Part shown: piece after piece, positions 18,230 through 27,681 of the stretch
How the letters are laid out: every line of letters starts with the position of its first letter
Numbering within the stretch: position 1 is the stretch's first letter
Assembly: GCA_903895855.1 (NCBI GenBank)
Contig: CAITVN010000009.1
Span: 46,455-110,454 of the forward strand
Length of the DNA stretch: 64,000 nucleotides
Origin: Oligoflexia bacterium
GTDB lineage: Bacteria > Bdellovibrionota > UBA1018
Direction: 5' to 3'
Position numbers and translations under genes: made by a program
Notes under the pieces: generated by a model
Databases searched by the model: none
What the model saw: only the letters and a program-made list of their open reading frames with translations
What the model was told of the DNA's origin: nothing

Positions 18230-18868
18230 ATGAACGATACATCTGCGCAGCCAACTCGTCGAATCCCGATAACGGGCTATTTTGCGCGTATTTTTACAGG
18301 TTTTGTTTCTTTGTTGAAGGGATTGAAAATCACTTTTCATTACCTGTCGCATCCGTCAACGGTAGTGACCCAACAGTATCCTGAGAATCGGGCGACACTA
18401 AAGATGGCTGAGCGACTTCGCGCTCAACTGACGATGATTCACGACGACAACGGTTACCACAAGTGCACCGCTTGTCACATTTGCGAGCAAGCCTGCCCAA
18501 ACGCTTCGATTCATGTCGCTGAGAGAGCAAAACCAGCGCTGAGTAAGACTGAGCTGGATACATTTATTTGGCGCTTAGACAGTTGTACCTTTTGTAATCT
18601 TTGCGTGATGGTTTGCCCGTTTCAGGTGCTGCAGATGAAGTCGACCTTCGAATCGTCTGTCTATGATCAACGCTTACTCATTTACAATCTATCGCGCTAT
18701 GCGGGCCCCACTTCTACTGTGCTCGCTAAGCAAGCCGACGACGAAGCCCGTAAAAATGCCGTCGAGCCGAGATCTGTTTACGACGGCCCGACTGCGCTGA
18801 ATGGTTTTTTCTTGGCCGGTATTCCGAAAGAGTTGTTAGTCACTTTAGATCGTAAAGGTGAAGTATGA
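18230..18868 (+). CDS. nuoI: Complex I subunit I, 2[4Fe-4S] protein
   Basis: 212 residues. Two CxxCxxCxxxCP motifs bind clusters N6a and N6b: C79, C82, C85, C89 and C119, C122, C125, C129. With no NuoG present in this operon, NuoI is the outermost Fe-S subunit and is therefore the likely docking point for ferredoxin (inference). Confidence 0.94.
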   Translation: MNDTSAQPTRRIPITGYFARIFTGFVSLLKGLKITFHYLSHPSTVVTQQYPENRATLKMAERLRAQLTMIHDDNGYHKCTACHICEQACPNASIHVAERAKPALSKTELDTFIWRLDSCTFCNLCVMVCPFQVLQMKSTFESSVYDQRLLIYNLSRYAGPTSTVLAKQADDEARKNAVEPRSVYDGPTALNGFFLAGIPKELLVTLDRKGEV

Positions 18869-18884
18869 AGTTTGCGGGTGAAAT

Positions 18885-19391
18885 ATGAATGAAACGTTGT
18901 TTTATGTTTTGGCGGGCTTGAGCGTTTTTGGCGCTTTGGCTACCGTAATGACCGTGCACATTTTGCGTTCGGCAATCTACCTTATGGGTGTGCTGTGCTT
19001 AAGTGCTAGCTTCTATGTTTTGCTCGGAGCTGAGTTTCTAGCGGGCATTCAGATCTTGGTGTACGTCGGCGGTATCGTCGTGTTGTTGGTCTTCGCAGTG
19101 ATGCTCACGCGCTCAGATGACCTTGATGAAGATCGGCCCACTTGGCCTCGCAAAATTGTTGGCGCTGTGGGTGCACTGAGTTTTTTCAGTGTGTCGGCGT
19201 GGCTCCTGTCTCAGTCGCCTTTCGCAGAAGAAAAGGTTCTCGAGACATCAAATGTCGATATCAAATCGATCGGTAGAGCTCTACTTGACACCGGATCAAA
19301 CGGTTATGTCTTACCGTTCGAAGTCGTTTCGCTTTTACTTCTAGCGGTGCTGATCGCAGGCATTGTGATCGCACGAAAGGAGCCTCAGTAA
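18885..19391 (+). CDS. nuoJ: Complex I subunit J
   Basis: 168 residues with five membrane helices. The conserved GAEFLAGIQILVYVGGIVVLLVFAVML region is present. Its TAA overlaps the nuoK ATG by one base. Confidence 0.93.
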   Translation: MNETLFYVLAGLSVFGALATVMTVHILRSAIYLMGVLCLSASFYVLLGAEFLAGIQILVYVGGIVVLLVFAVMLTRSDDLDEDRPTWPRKIVGAVGALSFFSVSAWLLSQSPFAEEKVLETSNVDIKSIGRALLDTGSNGYVLPFEVVSLLLLAVLIAGIVIARKEPQ

Positions 19392-19693
19392 TGCTATTTC
19401 ATTGGGTACTTCTTTCATTGGCTTTGTTTTCAGTGGGTATTTACGGAGTTCTCACTCGCCGAAATGCAGTGGGTTTATTGATTTCAGTCGAGCTCATGTT
19501 GAACGCTGCAGCGATTAATCTGGTGGTTTTTAATCGGTATGTGGCCCCAGCGCAGGTTGATGGTCAAGTCATGGCAATTTTCGTCATGGCCTTAGCTGCC
19601 GCTGAGGTGCTTGTGGGTATGGCGATTTTAGTGATGCTCTTTAGAAAACGTAAGAGCGCAGATGTTACCAAAATGATGGGGCTTCGGCACTAG
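19391..19693 (+). CDS. nuoK: Complex I subunit K
   Basis: 100 residues with three membrane helices. Family marks are GVLTRRNAVGLLISVELMLNAAAINLV and the second Glu in ALAAAEVLVGMAIL, both proton-path residues of NuoK. Confidence 0.95.
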   Translation: MLFHWVLLSLALFSVGIYGVLTRRNAVGLLISVELMLNAAAINLVVFNRYVAPAQVDGQVMAIFVMALAAAEVLVGMAILVMLFRKRKSADVTKMMGLRH

Positions 19694-19723
19694 ACATTAT
19701 TTGAACGGACGGAGAAATTGTTT

Positions 19724-21661
19724 ATGTCAATCATCGAAAACCCATGGATCATTCCGGCGCTGCCGTTATTTTCATTCTTGATTGTTGGGCTATTCATTCG
19801 GCCGGTTTCTGGCAAGCTTGCCGGTATCTTTGGCACGCTTTCAATTTTTTGTGCGATGGTGGCGGCTTACACACTGGCCTGGCAGTATTTTAGCCTAGAT
19901 CATCACGGTGGCGGTGCTCGCTCGGCACTGTTGCCATTTAGCTTTGAGTGGCTTCGTTTCATGAAAGGCATGACAGTCAATTTTGGCGTCATGGTTGATT
20001 CGATTTCAGTCATGATGTTGACCGTCGTGACGACCGTGAGTTTTCTGGTGCACCTGTATTCAACGAGCTACATGCACGGTGAAGATGGCTATGGCCGGTA
20101 CTTCACTTATTTGAGCCTGTTCACTTTCAGCATGTTGGGGCTTGTCGTGGCTCCAAATATTTTTCAAATGTACGTGTTCTGGGAACTCGTGGGCGTGAGT
20201 TCATTTTTGTTGATTGGGTTTTACTATCAAAAGCCAGCGGCTGTTTCAGCGTCTAAGAAGGCCTTTATCGTCACTCGTTTTGCTGATCTTGGGTTCTTAA
20301 TCGGTATCTTGGTTTTGGCTTATTTCGGCTATCAAGTTCAATTGGGTGGAGTGGGTGTGAACGCAGGGCAAGCGGTTGATTTCACTTTTCTGTCTAATCC
20401 AGAAGTTTTGACCAAACTCAATGAAATGGGTGTGCTGACCCTAGCTCTGATTCTCGTTTATGCAGGCGCTGCGGGTAAAAGTGCGATGTTTCCGCTTCAC
20501 ATTTGGTTACCTGATGCGATGGAAGGTCCTACCCCAGTTTCAGCATTGATTCATGCGGCAACCATGGTTGTTGCTGGTGTATACCTGGTCGCGCGGTTGT
20601 TTCCGGCTTTTTCTGCCGCACCTAACGCTCTTGAAGTCGTTGCAGTGGTTGGATTGTTCACGAGTGCATTTGCTGCGATCATTGCGTGTACTCAAGATGA
20701 CATCAAACGGGTACTCGCGTTTTCGACACTCAGTCAATTGGGTTACATGATGTTTTCACTCGGTATCGCAACGATGGAAGAACCGTTGGGGTATACGGCA
20801 GCGATGTTTCACCTTTATACGCATGCCTTTTTTAAGGCACTTTTGTTCTTAGGTGCGGGTGCGGTGATTCACTCAGTTCATACAAATGATGTTTGGAAGA
20901 TGGGGGGGCTGAAATCAAAGATGCCCATTACCCATTTCACGTTCTTGATCGCGGTGCTAGCCATCGCCGGTATCTGGCCATTGGCTGGTTTCTTCTCGAA
21001 AGACGAGATCTTGAGTGCGGCCCTCGAATCGCATCGCTACTTTCATTTTTATGGCGGGCTAGTGATCGCTGGGTTGACCGCTTTTTACATGGCTCGAATC
21101 TATTTTCTCACCTTCTGGGGTAAGGCTCGAAGCGACAACGCTTCGCACGCTCACGAAGCGTCAGCCGTTATTTTGATACCTCTAGTGATTCTATCGGTGC
21201 TTTCGTGCACGACGGGTTGGATACCTTTTGCTCATTTTGTTGCGATTGGTCGCGAGCTGCCTCACACCGGAATTAACATGGCCGTGGCAATACCGGGTAC
21301 GCTTGTCGCCGTCATCGGTTTGCTGGCCTCTTTCTTTTTGTATCGAACTGGCGATGCGAAAACGGTTGATGGTTTGGTCAGCGGGTTTGGTGGACTGTAT
21401 CGCGTGATTAAGAAAAAGTTTTACTTTGATGAGATCTACCTATTCGTCACCCATAAAATCATTTTCAGATTTGTGGCAACTCCGGTTGCTTGGTTTGATC
21501 GAAACGTGGTTGACGGTGGCGTTAACCTGAGCGGTTGGACCACTAGAAAAGCAGGTTATTTTTTAACGCTCATGCAAACTGGACAGCTTCAGACTTACGG
21601 AGTGTGGTTTGTGCTCGGGGCGGTAGTGGTTTCGACTTTATTTTGGATGACGGTGAATTGA
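19724..21661 (+). CDS. nuoL: Complex I subunit L, antiporter-like
   Basis: About 645 residues with some 16 membrane helices. Marks: FFTYLSLFTFSMLGLV-like helix, FWELVGVSSFLLIGFYY, and GKSAMFPLHIWLPDAMEGPTPVSALIHAATMV. A C-terminal extension includes the lateral amphipathic helix region. ATG 19724 sits nine bases after GGAG; an upstream TTG at 19718 is less likely. It pumps protons or Na+ in the distal membrane arm. Confidence 0.95.
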   Translation: MSIIENPWIIPALPLFSFLIVGLFIRPVSGKLAGIFGTLSIFCAMVAAYTLAWQYFSLDHHGGGARSALLPFSFEWLRFMKGMTVNFGVMVDSISVMMLTVVTTVSFLVHLYSTSYMHGEDGYGRYFTYLSLFTFSMLGLVVAPNIFQMYVFWELVGVSSFLLIGFYYQKPAAVSASKKAFIVTRFADLGFLIGILVLAYFGYQVQLGGVGVNAGQAVDFTFLSNPEVLTKLNEMGVLTLALILVYAGAAGKSAMFPLHIWLPDAMEGPTPVSALIHAATMVVAGVYLVARLFPAFSAAPNALEVVAVVGLFTSAFAAIIACTQDDIKRVLAFSTLSQLGYMMFSLGIATMEEPLGYTAAMFHLYTHAFFKALLFLGAGAVIHSVHTNDVWKMGGLKSKMPITHFTFLIAVLAIAGIWPLAGFFSKDEILSAALESHRYFHFYGGLVIAGLTAFYMARIYFLTFWGKARSDNASHAHEASAVILIPLVILSVLSCTTGWIPFAHFVAIGRELPHTGINMAVAIPGTLVAVIGLLASFFLYRTGDAKTVDGLVSGFGGLYRVIKKKFYFDEIYLFVTHKIIFRFVATPVAWFDRNVVDGGVNLSGWTTRKAGYFLTLMQTGQLQTYGVWFVLGAVVVSTLFWMTVN

Positions 21662-21668
21662 GGCATTT

Positions 21669-23309
21669 ATGGGAATATTGAGCTGGCTCGTTATCGTTCC
21701 GTTTTTAACAACTGTGGCAGTGATCGCGACGCCGAATCCGAAACAGATTCGATGGGTCGCCCTTTTTGGTACCGGCATTCAATTGATTTTGACTGCCGTT
21801 GTGGCCATGAAGTTTTGGGCTTTGGCTGGTGCCGAAACCGGTGAGCACAGCATGGCGACACATCTCTGTATGGTCGAACAGTTTGATTGGTTTAAGAGCT
21901 TAGGTATTCAGTACTTTTTGGGTATCGATGGCATCTCGATGTCGATGGTCATGTTGACTTCAGTGATTATTTTTACGGGTGTACTCGCGAGCTGGAATGT
22001 TGAAAACCGTACTCGTGAGTTTTTTGCCCTTTTGCTTGTTCTTGTGACCGGAGTGTTCGGAGTCTTTTTGAGCTTCGATTTGTTTTTGTTTTTCACTTTC
22101 TACGAAGTTGCCGTTTTGCCGATGTACTTGCTGATTGGCATCTGGGGTACCGGGCCAAAAGAATACTCAGCGATGAAATTGACGTTGATGTTGATGGCGG
22201 GCTCGGCGTTTATCTTGGTTGGATTTTTGGCTCTTTATCACACCGCAGGTCAGTCGACTGGCGTTTACAGTTTTGATCTCACTAAGATGGCGGCGTTTCA
22301 GTACCCGACAGAGATGCAGGCTTGGGTGTTTCCGATGATTTTTCTGGGCTTTGGTGTTTTGGGTGCGATTTACCCCTTTCACACTTGGTCGCCCGATGGA
22401 CACGCGTCGGCGCCGACTGCTGTTTCGATGTTGCATGCTGGGGTCTTGATGAAGCTTGGCGGTTACGGAGCCCTTCGCATTGCGGTTTACCTTTTGCCCG
22501 AAGGAGCCAAAGAGTGGGCACTATTTTTCATGGGCCTGACAACGATCAATATTTTGTACGGCGCATTCGGAGCGATTCGCCAAAAAGATCTGAAGTATTT
22601 TACGGCGTATTCTTCTGTGAGCCATTGCGGTGTGGTGCTCTTTGGTATTGCGACACTCAATATGATGGGCCTGAAGGGTGCCGTGCTGCAGATGTTTAGT
22701 CACGGTATCATGACCGGCCTTTTCTTTGCTCTGATCGGCATGGTTTACGGCAGAACCCACACTCGAATTATTCCTGACATGGGTGGTCTCGCCAAAGTGA
22801 TGCCTTGGTTAGCGGTGTGTTTTTATATCGCGGGCTTAGCGTCACTAGGCTTGCCGGGCTTTTCTGGATTCGTGGCTGAGTCTCACGTTTTCATGGGCGG
22901 GTTTTTCGGAAACGCTTGGCACTCAAGCACAGCAACCCGAACACTCACCATTTTGGCGGCGATGTCGATTGTGGTGACCGCAGTCTACGTGCTTCGCGGA
23001 TTGGGTACGGTATTTTTAGGGCCGATTCCGGCCTATCATGAGGGTTCTCATCACGATGCGCAGGGTACGCACGGTACGCACGGTACGCACGGTGCCCACG
23101 GTGCCCACGGTGCCCACGGTGCCCACGGTGCCCACGGTGCCCACGGTGCCCACGGCGTGAATTTAGCTAAGCTAACCGATGCGACGTTTACTGAAAAACT
23201 GACAACCGGAATTTTGATCGCTTGCTTGGCTTTGGTCGGAGTGTTTCCGCAGTTTATGATTAATTTAATTGAGTCGTCGATTTACCCAATTTTGAATCGA
23301 TTGCATTAA
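21669..23309 (+). CDS. nuoM: Complex I subunit M, with a His-rich repeat insertion
   Basis: 546 residues. Marks: FYEVAVLPMYLLIGIWG, GAIYPFHTWSPDGHASAPTAVSMLHAGVLMK. Between the last two membrane helices lies an insertion with three GTH and seven GAH tripeptides (about residues 466-495), encoded by ten 9-bp units. This is not part of the family consensus. The rest is a normal NuoM, an antiporter-like proton pump subunit. Confidence 0.95.
   Translation: MGILSWLVIVPFLTTVAVIATPNPKQIRWVALFGTGIQLILTAVVAMKFWALAGAETGEHSMATHLCMVEQFDWFKSLGIQYFLGIDGISMSMVMLTSVIIFTGVLASWNVENRTREFFALLLVLVTGVFGVFLSFDLFLFFTFYEVAVLPMYLLIGIWGTGPKEYSAMKLTLMLMAGSAFILVGFLALYHTAGQSTGVYSFDLTKMAAFQYPTEMQAWVFPMIFLGFGVLGAIYPFHTWSPDGHASAPTAVSMLHAGVLMKLGGYGALRIAVYLLPEGAKEWALFFMGLTTINILYGAFGAIRQKDLKYFTAYSSVSHCGVVLFGIATLNMMGLKGAVLQMFSHGIMTGLFFALIGMVYGRTHTRIIPDMGGLAKVMPWLAVCFYIAGLASLGLPGFSGFVAESHVFMGGFFGNAWHSSTATRTLTILAAMSIVVTAVYVLRGLGTVFLGPIPAYHEGSHHDAQGTHGTHGTHGAHGAHGAHGAHGAHGAHGAHGVNLAKLTDATFTEKLTTGILIACLALVGVFPQFMINLIESSIYPILNRLH
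23064..23153 (+). repeat. Ten 9-bp tandem repeats coding Gly-Thr/Ala-His in nuoM
   Basis: Three GGTACGCAC units are followed by seven GGTGCCCAC units, perfect within each group. The repeat length is a multiple of three, so copy-number change keeps the frame. Confidence 0.95.
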
Positions 23310-23320
23310 GGTAGAAATTT

Positions 23321-24754
23321 ATGTTGATGTTACCTGAACTGATTATTGTTTTTACGGCGTTCTTGGTTTTGATTTTAGACCTTATCTTTCTGAAGAAGAA
23401 AAATACTTGGCTGGTCATGATCGCTATTGCAGGTGTTGTCGCGGCGGGCATTTCGGCCTTCGTTCTTTTTGAGCAGACCGGCGAACTGCTCGGTGGCCGA
23501 TTTGCGGTTGATTCAGTGGGGCTCTGGTTTAAGCTCATTTTCTTAGTCGCAACAGGCCTGACGCTGATGATGAGTGTAGAGGCGTTTGATGTTAGGGCGA
23601 AGGGGCTGCTCACTCATCAGGCCGAGTTTTTAGCTGTTCTGCTTTTTTCTCTGAGCGGAATGCTATTTTTGGTTTCAAGTCGCGACCTCATCTCTCTATA
23701 CGTGAGCTTAGAGTTGGCGACGATTCCGCTTTTCGCCTTGACCGCATGGTCAAGAACTGAAGTTTCGGGCGAGGGCGCTTTCAAATACCTAGCAATGGGT
23801 GCCTTGGGTTCAGCCTTCTTTCTTTATGGCTTAGGGCTTTTGTTTGGTTTGACTGGGCACATGTCACTCGTCGAGATTGCGAGTGCTCTTCAGACAGGCC
23901 CGGCACTATTTCTCGCGGCGGGTTTGATCACTGCTGGAGTTGGGTTTAAGTTAACTCTCGTTCCGTTTCACATGTGGGCCCCTGATGCTTATCAGGGGGC
24001 TCCGACTCCTGTGACTGCGTTTTTGTCAGTGGCTTCGAAGGCAGCGGGTGTGGCAGTGGCGTTCGTTATTTTCTATCGCCTCTTTGGTGAGCATTTGAGT
24101 TCTTGGTCGGGAGTTGTTGCGGTACTGGCAACAGTGACCATGACGGTTGGTAATTTGGTTGCTGTGTTGCAAAGCAACTTGAAACGCTTTATGGCGTACA
24201 GCGCGATTTCTCAGGCCGGTTACATCATTTTGGGTTTCTTGGGTAACGATGCCCAAAACGCAACGGCCATGGTCTTTTACATGCTAGTCTACGTAGTCAC
24301 TAATCTCGCTGCCTTTTCTGTGATCGTCATGCACGTTCACCAAACTGGCCGAGAAGAGATCGACAGCATGAAGGGATTGTCGATTACCAACCCTTTGTTG
24401 GCATTGGCGATGATGGTGGCATTGTTCGGCTTGGCTGGAATTCCGCCTTTGGCCGGATTCGTGGGTAAGTTCTTTTTGTTTAGTGTAGCGGCGAAGGCTG
24501 GATACTATTGGCTAGTGGGTGTGGCGGCTGTCAATTCGACCGTGTCATTGTACTACTACTTGCGAATCGTTAGGCAGATGTACATCGAGCCGCCGGTTGC
24601 CGGTACCGCGCCACTTCGGGTCAGTGGCTTACCTGCCGTGGGGCTTGTCATCGCCACCGTGGGGTCGATGATTCTGGGGGTTGTCCCGGTGTTTTATGAG
24701 AGAATTGGGGCTGACACGATTCAATGGCTAGCTTCACTTGCACGAGTGCCGTGA
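23321..24754 (+). CDS. nuoN: Complex I subunit N
   Basis: 477 residues with about 14 membrane helices. Marks: LYVSLELATIPLFALTAW, GVGFKLTLVPFHMWAPDAYQGAPTPVTAFLS and SNLKRFMAYSAISQAGYI. It follows nuoM after 11 bp and is the last complex I gene here; nuoE, nuoF and nuoG are not found. Confidence 0.95.
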   Translation: MLMLPELIIVFTAFLVLILDLIFLKKKNTWLVMIAIAGVVAAGISAFVLFEQTGELLGGRFAVDSVGLWFKLIFLVATGLTLMMSVEAFDVRAKGLLTHQAEFLAVLLFSLSGMLFLVSSRDLISLYVSLELATIPLFALTAWSRTEVSGEGAFKYLAMGALGSAFFLYGLGLLFGLTGHMSLVEIASALQTGPALFLAAGLITAGVGFKLTLVPFHMWAPDAYQGAPTPVTAFLSVASKAAGVAVAFVIFYRLFGEHLSSWSGVVAVLATVTMTVGNLVAVLQSNLKRFMAYSAISQAGYIILGFLGNDAQNATAMVFYMLVYVVTNLAAFSVIVMHVHQTGREEIDSMKGLSITNPLLALAMMVALFGLAGIPPLAGFVGKFFLFSVAAKAGYYWLVGVAAVNSTVSLYYYLRIVRQMYIEPPVAGTAPLRVSGLPAVGLVIATVGSMILGVVPVFYERIGADTIQWLASLARVP

Positions 24755-24787
24755 AAGTGGTAGGGTCGAAACTCATTTAAAATGATG

Positions 24788-24803
24788 CGTTGCTTCGGCA
24801 ACG
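24788..24803 (+). other. UUCG-capped RNA hairpin between nuoN and ferredoxin
   Basis: CGTTGC-TTCG-GCAACG forms a six-pair stem with a C(UUCG)G tetraloop, a very stable RNA fold. No T-run follows, so it is probably an mRNA-stability or processing element rather than a terminator. Confidence 0.55.
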
Positions 24804-24837
24804 AGTTGGTTGATTAACTACTTAATGGAGTTTAGCT

Positions 24838-25128
24838 ATGTCATTTAAGATTACGTCTGATTGTAACAATTGTGGTGCCTGTGAACCTGAATGTCCAAAT
24901 TCAGCGATTACTTCGGGTGACGATTTTTTCGTTATCGCTGTTGATTCGTGTACAGAGTGTGTTGGCTTCTACAATGAGCCACGTTGTGCTGCCGTTTGCC
25001 CCGTTGATGCCTGTTTGACCGACTCGGGACATGTTGAAGCCGAAACCGATCTTATGGCCAAGGTTAAGAAGCTTCACCCGTCAAAAGATTTTTCTGGCGC
25101 TGCAGCTTTGTCGCATTTCAAAAAGTAA
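24838..25128 (+). CDS. 2[4Fe-4S] ferredoxin, Allochromatium (Alvin) type
   Basis: 96 residues. Cluster I: C9, C12, C15, C19 (CNNCGACEPECP). Cluster II: C38, C41, C50, C54, with the eight-residue insertion between the second and third Cys that marks the low-potential Alvin group. It lies 83 bp behind nuoN and before a strong terminator, so it belongs with korAB and nuo. It probably carries electrons from KOR to the complex (inference). Confidence 0.92.
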   Translation: MSFKITSDCNNCGACEPECPNSAITSGDDFFVIAVDSCTECVGFYNEPRCAAVCPVDACLTDSGHVEAETDLMAKVKKLHPSKDFSGAAALSHFKK

Positions 25129-25162
25129 GCACTTTTTAGAAACGTTCAAATACCCTTTTATC

Positions 25163-25209
25163 AACGACCAAGATGACTCGAAATAGCGAGCAACTTGGTC
25201 GTTTTTTTT
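25163..25209 (+). terminator. Rho-independent terminator of the kor-nuo-ferredoxin operon
   Basis: AACGACCAAG (25163-25172) pairs with CTTGGTCGTT (25193-25202), with an inner CTCG/CGAG stem, followed at once by a run of T. Confidence 0.9.
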
Positions 25210-25299
25210 TATTTCTAGCTTAACCTAAAAAAAATTTCACGCTGGTCGATTCAGGAACAGAAAATGCACAATGGCTCCCTCAGAGGAGAGGATGTTCTT

Positions 25300-25446
25300 A
25301 TGAGAATCGCAAGTTATCAGTACACAATTATTGTCGGTTTGGTTCTTCTGGTCTTAGGGATGATTCAGCAGGGCCGGTTTGCGATGGCTTTTTCAGAAGA
25401 AGTACAGAAAGCCGGTTTTTCTGAGCAATGGGTTTCACGTCGTTGA
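25300..25446 (+). CDS. Small single-pass membrane protein, unknown
   Basis: 48 residues from ATG 25300, behind AGGAGAGGA eight bases upstream; an in-frame ATG at 25264 is possible but has a poorer site. One hydrophobic helix (about 8-22) is followed by a charged tail. No family recognised. The ribosome-binding site is the main support. Confidence 0.5.
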   Translation: MRIASYQYTIIVGLVLLVLGMIQQGRFAMAFSEEVQKAGFSEQWVSRR

Positions 25447-25477
25447 GACAGACAATCTACCAAGGAAGGAAAACGTT

Positions 25478-25888
25478 ATGTCGAAAATCACTAGTATTAT
25501 CAGTATGATGGGATTGGTTTGTTTTTTAATCTTGAGCCAAGTGGTGGGCGCTGAGCCCATTAAGAAAAAGATGATCATTGAATCTGAGTTTTTTGGAGTG
25601 GCAAGGAGTTCTGAGGGTGGCCAGGCTGTCGAATTAAAAGTAAGCGGCATGTACCCTAATTCGTGTTACTTTCCTGCCGGAATTGACACTGAGATTGACA
25701 TTGTTGAGAATGAAATTCGGGTCACCGATTGGGCTAACCTGGTGACTAACTGTATTGCGATGTTTATGCTGACTCCATACGAACAAAGAGTCGAGCTCGG
25801 AGAACTCAATCCTGGCGTCTACACTGTTGCGATTAAAAGGCTGGATGGTACCTTCTCAAAAATCGGATCAGTTGTATTAGGAAGGTAG
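25478..25888 (+). CDS. Secreted protein of unknown function
   Basis: 136 residues from ATG 25478, behind AAGGAAGGA; longer in-frame starts overlap the previous small gene and lack a site. A signal peptide (hydrophobic about 5-20, cleavage near VVGA-EP) precedes a beta-rich domain with two Cys. No family recognised. It may be co-transcribed with the small membrane protein 32 bp upstream. Confidence 0.65.
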   Translation: MSKITSIISMMGLVCFLILSQVVGAEPIKKKMIIESEFFGVARSSEGGQAVELKVSGMYPNSCYFPAGIDTEIDIVENEIRVTDWANLVTNCIAMFMLTPYEQRVELGELNPGVYTVAIKRLDGTFSKIGSVVLGR

Positions 25889-26070
25889 TCCAGCTTTTTT
25901 TCGAAAAAATATTGACGATCCCGATCTCGCTTCTGAGATATCCTTGCACGTTTGGTTGGGTTGATTGTTTTTGTGCTTCCTTTGGTTGCCAAAGGCTAAT
26001 GTTCTAAGTTACCATTGTAAACTGAGTTCATAGATTTAAATAATCAACTTAAAGCGAGGAGAAAATCGTT

Positions 26071-26478
26071 ATGGCATTGTTCGAGTGGGGACCGAAGTTT
26101 TGTATTGGCATTCAATCAATCGACGATCAACATAAGAAACTTGTGGATTACGTCAATCAATTACATGAAGGCATGTTGAGTGGAAAAGGCGCTGATCTTA
26201 TGGGGCCTATTTTGCAGGGCCTAGTTGAGTACACCGTTAATCACTTCAAATATGAAGAGGGTATTTTTTCTACCCACGGCTACGCTGATGCTGTCGCGCA
26301 TAAAGCAGAACATGACAAATTGATTCAGCAAGTTGGCGATTTTCACGGAAAATTCAAAGCTGGTTCAGCCACCATTTCAACTGAGCTCATGAATTTCTTA
26401 AAGAACTGGTTGATGGCTCATATTCTAGGGTCAGATAAGAAATATGTGCCGTTTCTGACCGAAAAGGGCGTTAAGTAA
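26071..26478 (+). CDS. Bacteriohemerythrin
   Basis: 135 residues of classic hemerythrin: DDQHKKLVDYVNQLH, VNHFKYEEGIF, HKAEHDKLI and LMAHILGSDKKYVPF supply the His/Glu/Asp ligands for a diiron O2 site. Cytoplasmic. AGGAGA lies before ATG. It is 39 bp upstream of a chemoreceptor gene on the same strand, so it may present oxygen to that receptor (inference). Confidence 0.93.
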   Translation: MALFEWGPKFCIGIQSIDDQHKKLVDYVNQLHEGMLSGKGADLMGPILQGLVEYTVNHFKYEEGIFSTHGYADAVAHKAEHDKLIQQVGDFHGKFKAGSATISTELMNFLKNWLMAHILGSDKKYVPFLTEKGVK

Positions 26479-26517
26479 GCTAACTTAAATTTTCTGCTTC
26501 TGAGATTGGTGAGGTCA

Positions 26518-27681
26518 ATGGAAGAAATAAACCAAAATATCGCAGTGCTCTTTGAGCATTTTCCGCAACCGGTTATAGTCTTGAATTCTCGCTTTGAGAT
26601 TCAAATTCTATCGATACTGGCGAAGAATCTAATTGATCAGATTGCACGTGATGTCGGCTTCGCAGGTGATGGTCACGTAGGCCACAAGGTGAGTGAAATT
26701 CTTCCAAAAGATTCGACATGGGTCTCTACGCTGGGGCCCATGTCGAAATTTCCGATCAGAGAACGAGTGAAATTTTCATCAGAGATCTGGAATATCGAGA
26801 TTCACGCGGTTTCGATAAATAATTCGTATATAATGACGATTGATTCAATTGCCAAGAAGCTTGAGATCGCAAAACGCCTGAATTCAGTGGTTGAGGTGGT
26901 TGGCGCTTCAACTATGCAAGTTGAGTTCAGTAATTCATTTGTCACCTCTGGGGTTGATACTATTTGTGATCAAGCTCAAAAAGTGACCGATTCAGCTGAA
27001 AATATCTTGCGGGGTTCGGTCGACCTTGCCGGTGCTACCGAAGAGATGAATGCTACGATTAGAGAGATTGCGAAGAGCATTCTCGAGACGGCGACTTTGG
27101 CTAGAACGGCTTCTGAACAATCAAAAAATACACAGAAAGTCATTTCGATTCTAAATGAAGCCAGTCTGCAAATTGGCGAGGTGGTTCAGTTGATCACTAC
27201 GATTGCTGACCAGACGAAGTTGCTGGCCCTCAATGCCACGATTGAAGCGGCTCGTGCCGGTGATGCGGGGCGCGGTTTCAGTGTGGTTGCGAGTGAGGTG
27301 AAGGAGCTTTCAAATCAAACCAAACAGGCCACCGAGCAAATCAACAAGCGAGTCGCTGATATTCAAGCAAGTTCGCTCGAGTCAGTGCAGGCGATTGCAG
27401 CCTCTTTGGGTCACATTCAAAAATTAGAGCAGATATCGTCGACGATCGCGGCAGCGGCCGAAGAGCAAAGCGCGACGATGGACCAAATCGCTAGACAGGC
27501 TTCAGATAGTAGAGTGGGTGCCAGTGAGATGGCCAAGAGTGCTTCACTGGTAATCGGAACTTCAAAAGAAGCCAAGCAGTCATCGACTGAGATTGAAACG
27601 GCTACCAAGAATCTTTCTGAGCGGACAAACTCATTGCTTGGTGATGTGCGACTATTTCTCGAGCAACTGGGTCTTCAGTGA
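26518..27681 (+). CDS. Soluble methyl-accepting chemotaxis-type receptor with N-terminal PAS-like domain
   Basis: About 387 residues with no membrane helix. An N-terminal PAS-like region (about 5-120) is followed by a long coiled coil with the signalling hairpin [29 protein letters not shown] (about 235-265). The likely start is ATG 26518 with GAGG ahead; GTG and TTG lie just upstream. It is paired with the bacteriohemerythrin gene, suggesting intracellular oxygen or redox taxis. Its 3' end overlaps the convergent MarR gene by 7 bp. Confidence 0.88.
   Translation: MEEINQNIAVLFEHFPQPVIVLNSRFEIQILSILAKNLIDQIARDVGFAGDGHVGHKVSEILPKDSTWVSTLGPMSKFPIRERVKFSSEIWNIEIHAVSINNSYIMTIDSIAKKLEIAKRLNSVVEVVGASTMQVEFSNSFVTSGVDTICDQAQKVTDSAENILRGSVDLAGATEEMNATIREIAKSILETATLARTASEQSKNTQKVISILNEASLQIGEVVQLITTIADQTKLLALNATIEAARAGDAGRGFSVVASEVKELSNQTKQATEQINKRVADIQASSLESVQAIAASLGHIQKLEQISSTIAAAAEEQSATMDQIARQASDSRVGASEMAKSASLVIGTSKEAKQSSTEIETATKNLSERTNSLLGDVRLFLEQLGLQ

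Noticed and set aside
19718..19723. TTG start for nuoL
   Set aside because: The ATG at 19724 has better spacing from GGAG.
23064..23153. CRISPR-like array
   Set aside because: Units are 9 bp, contiguous and in frame in nuoM, with no spacers.
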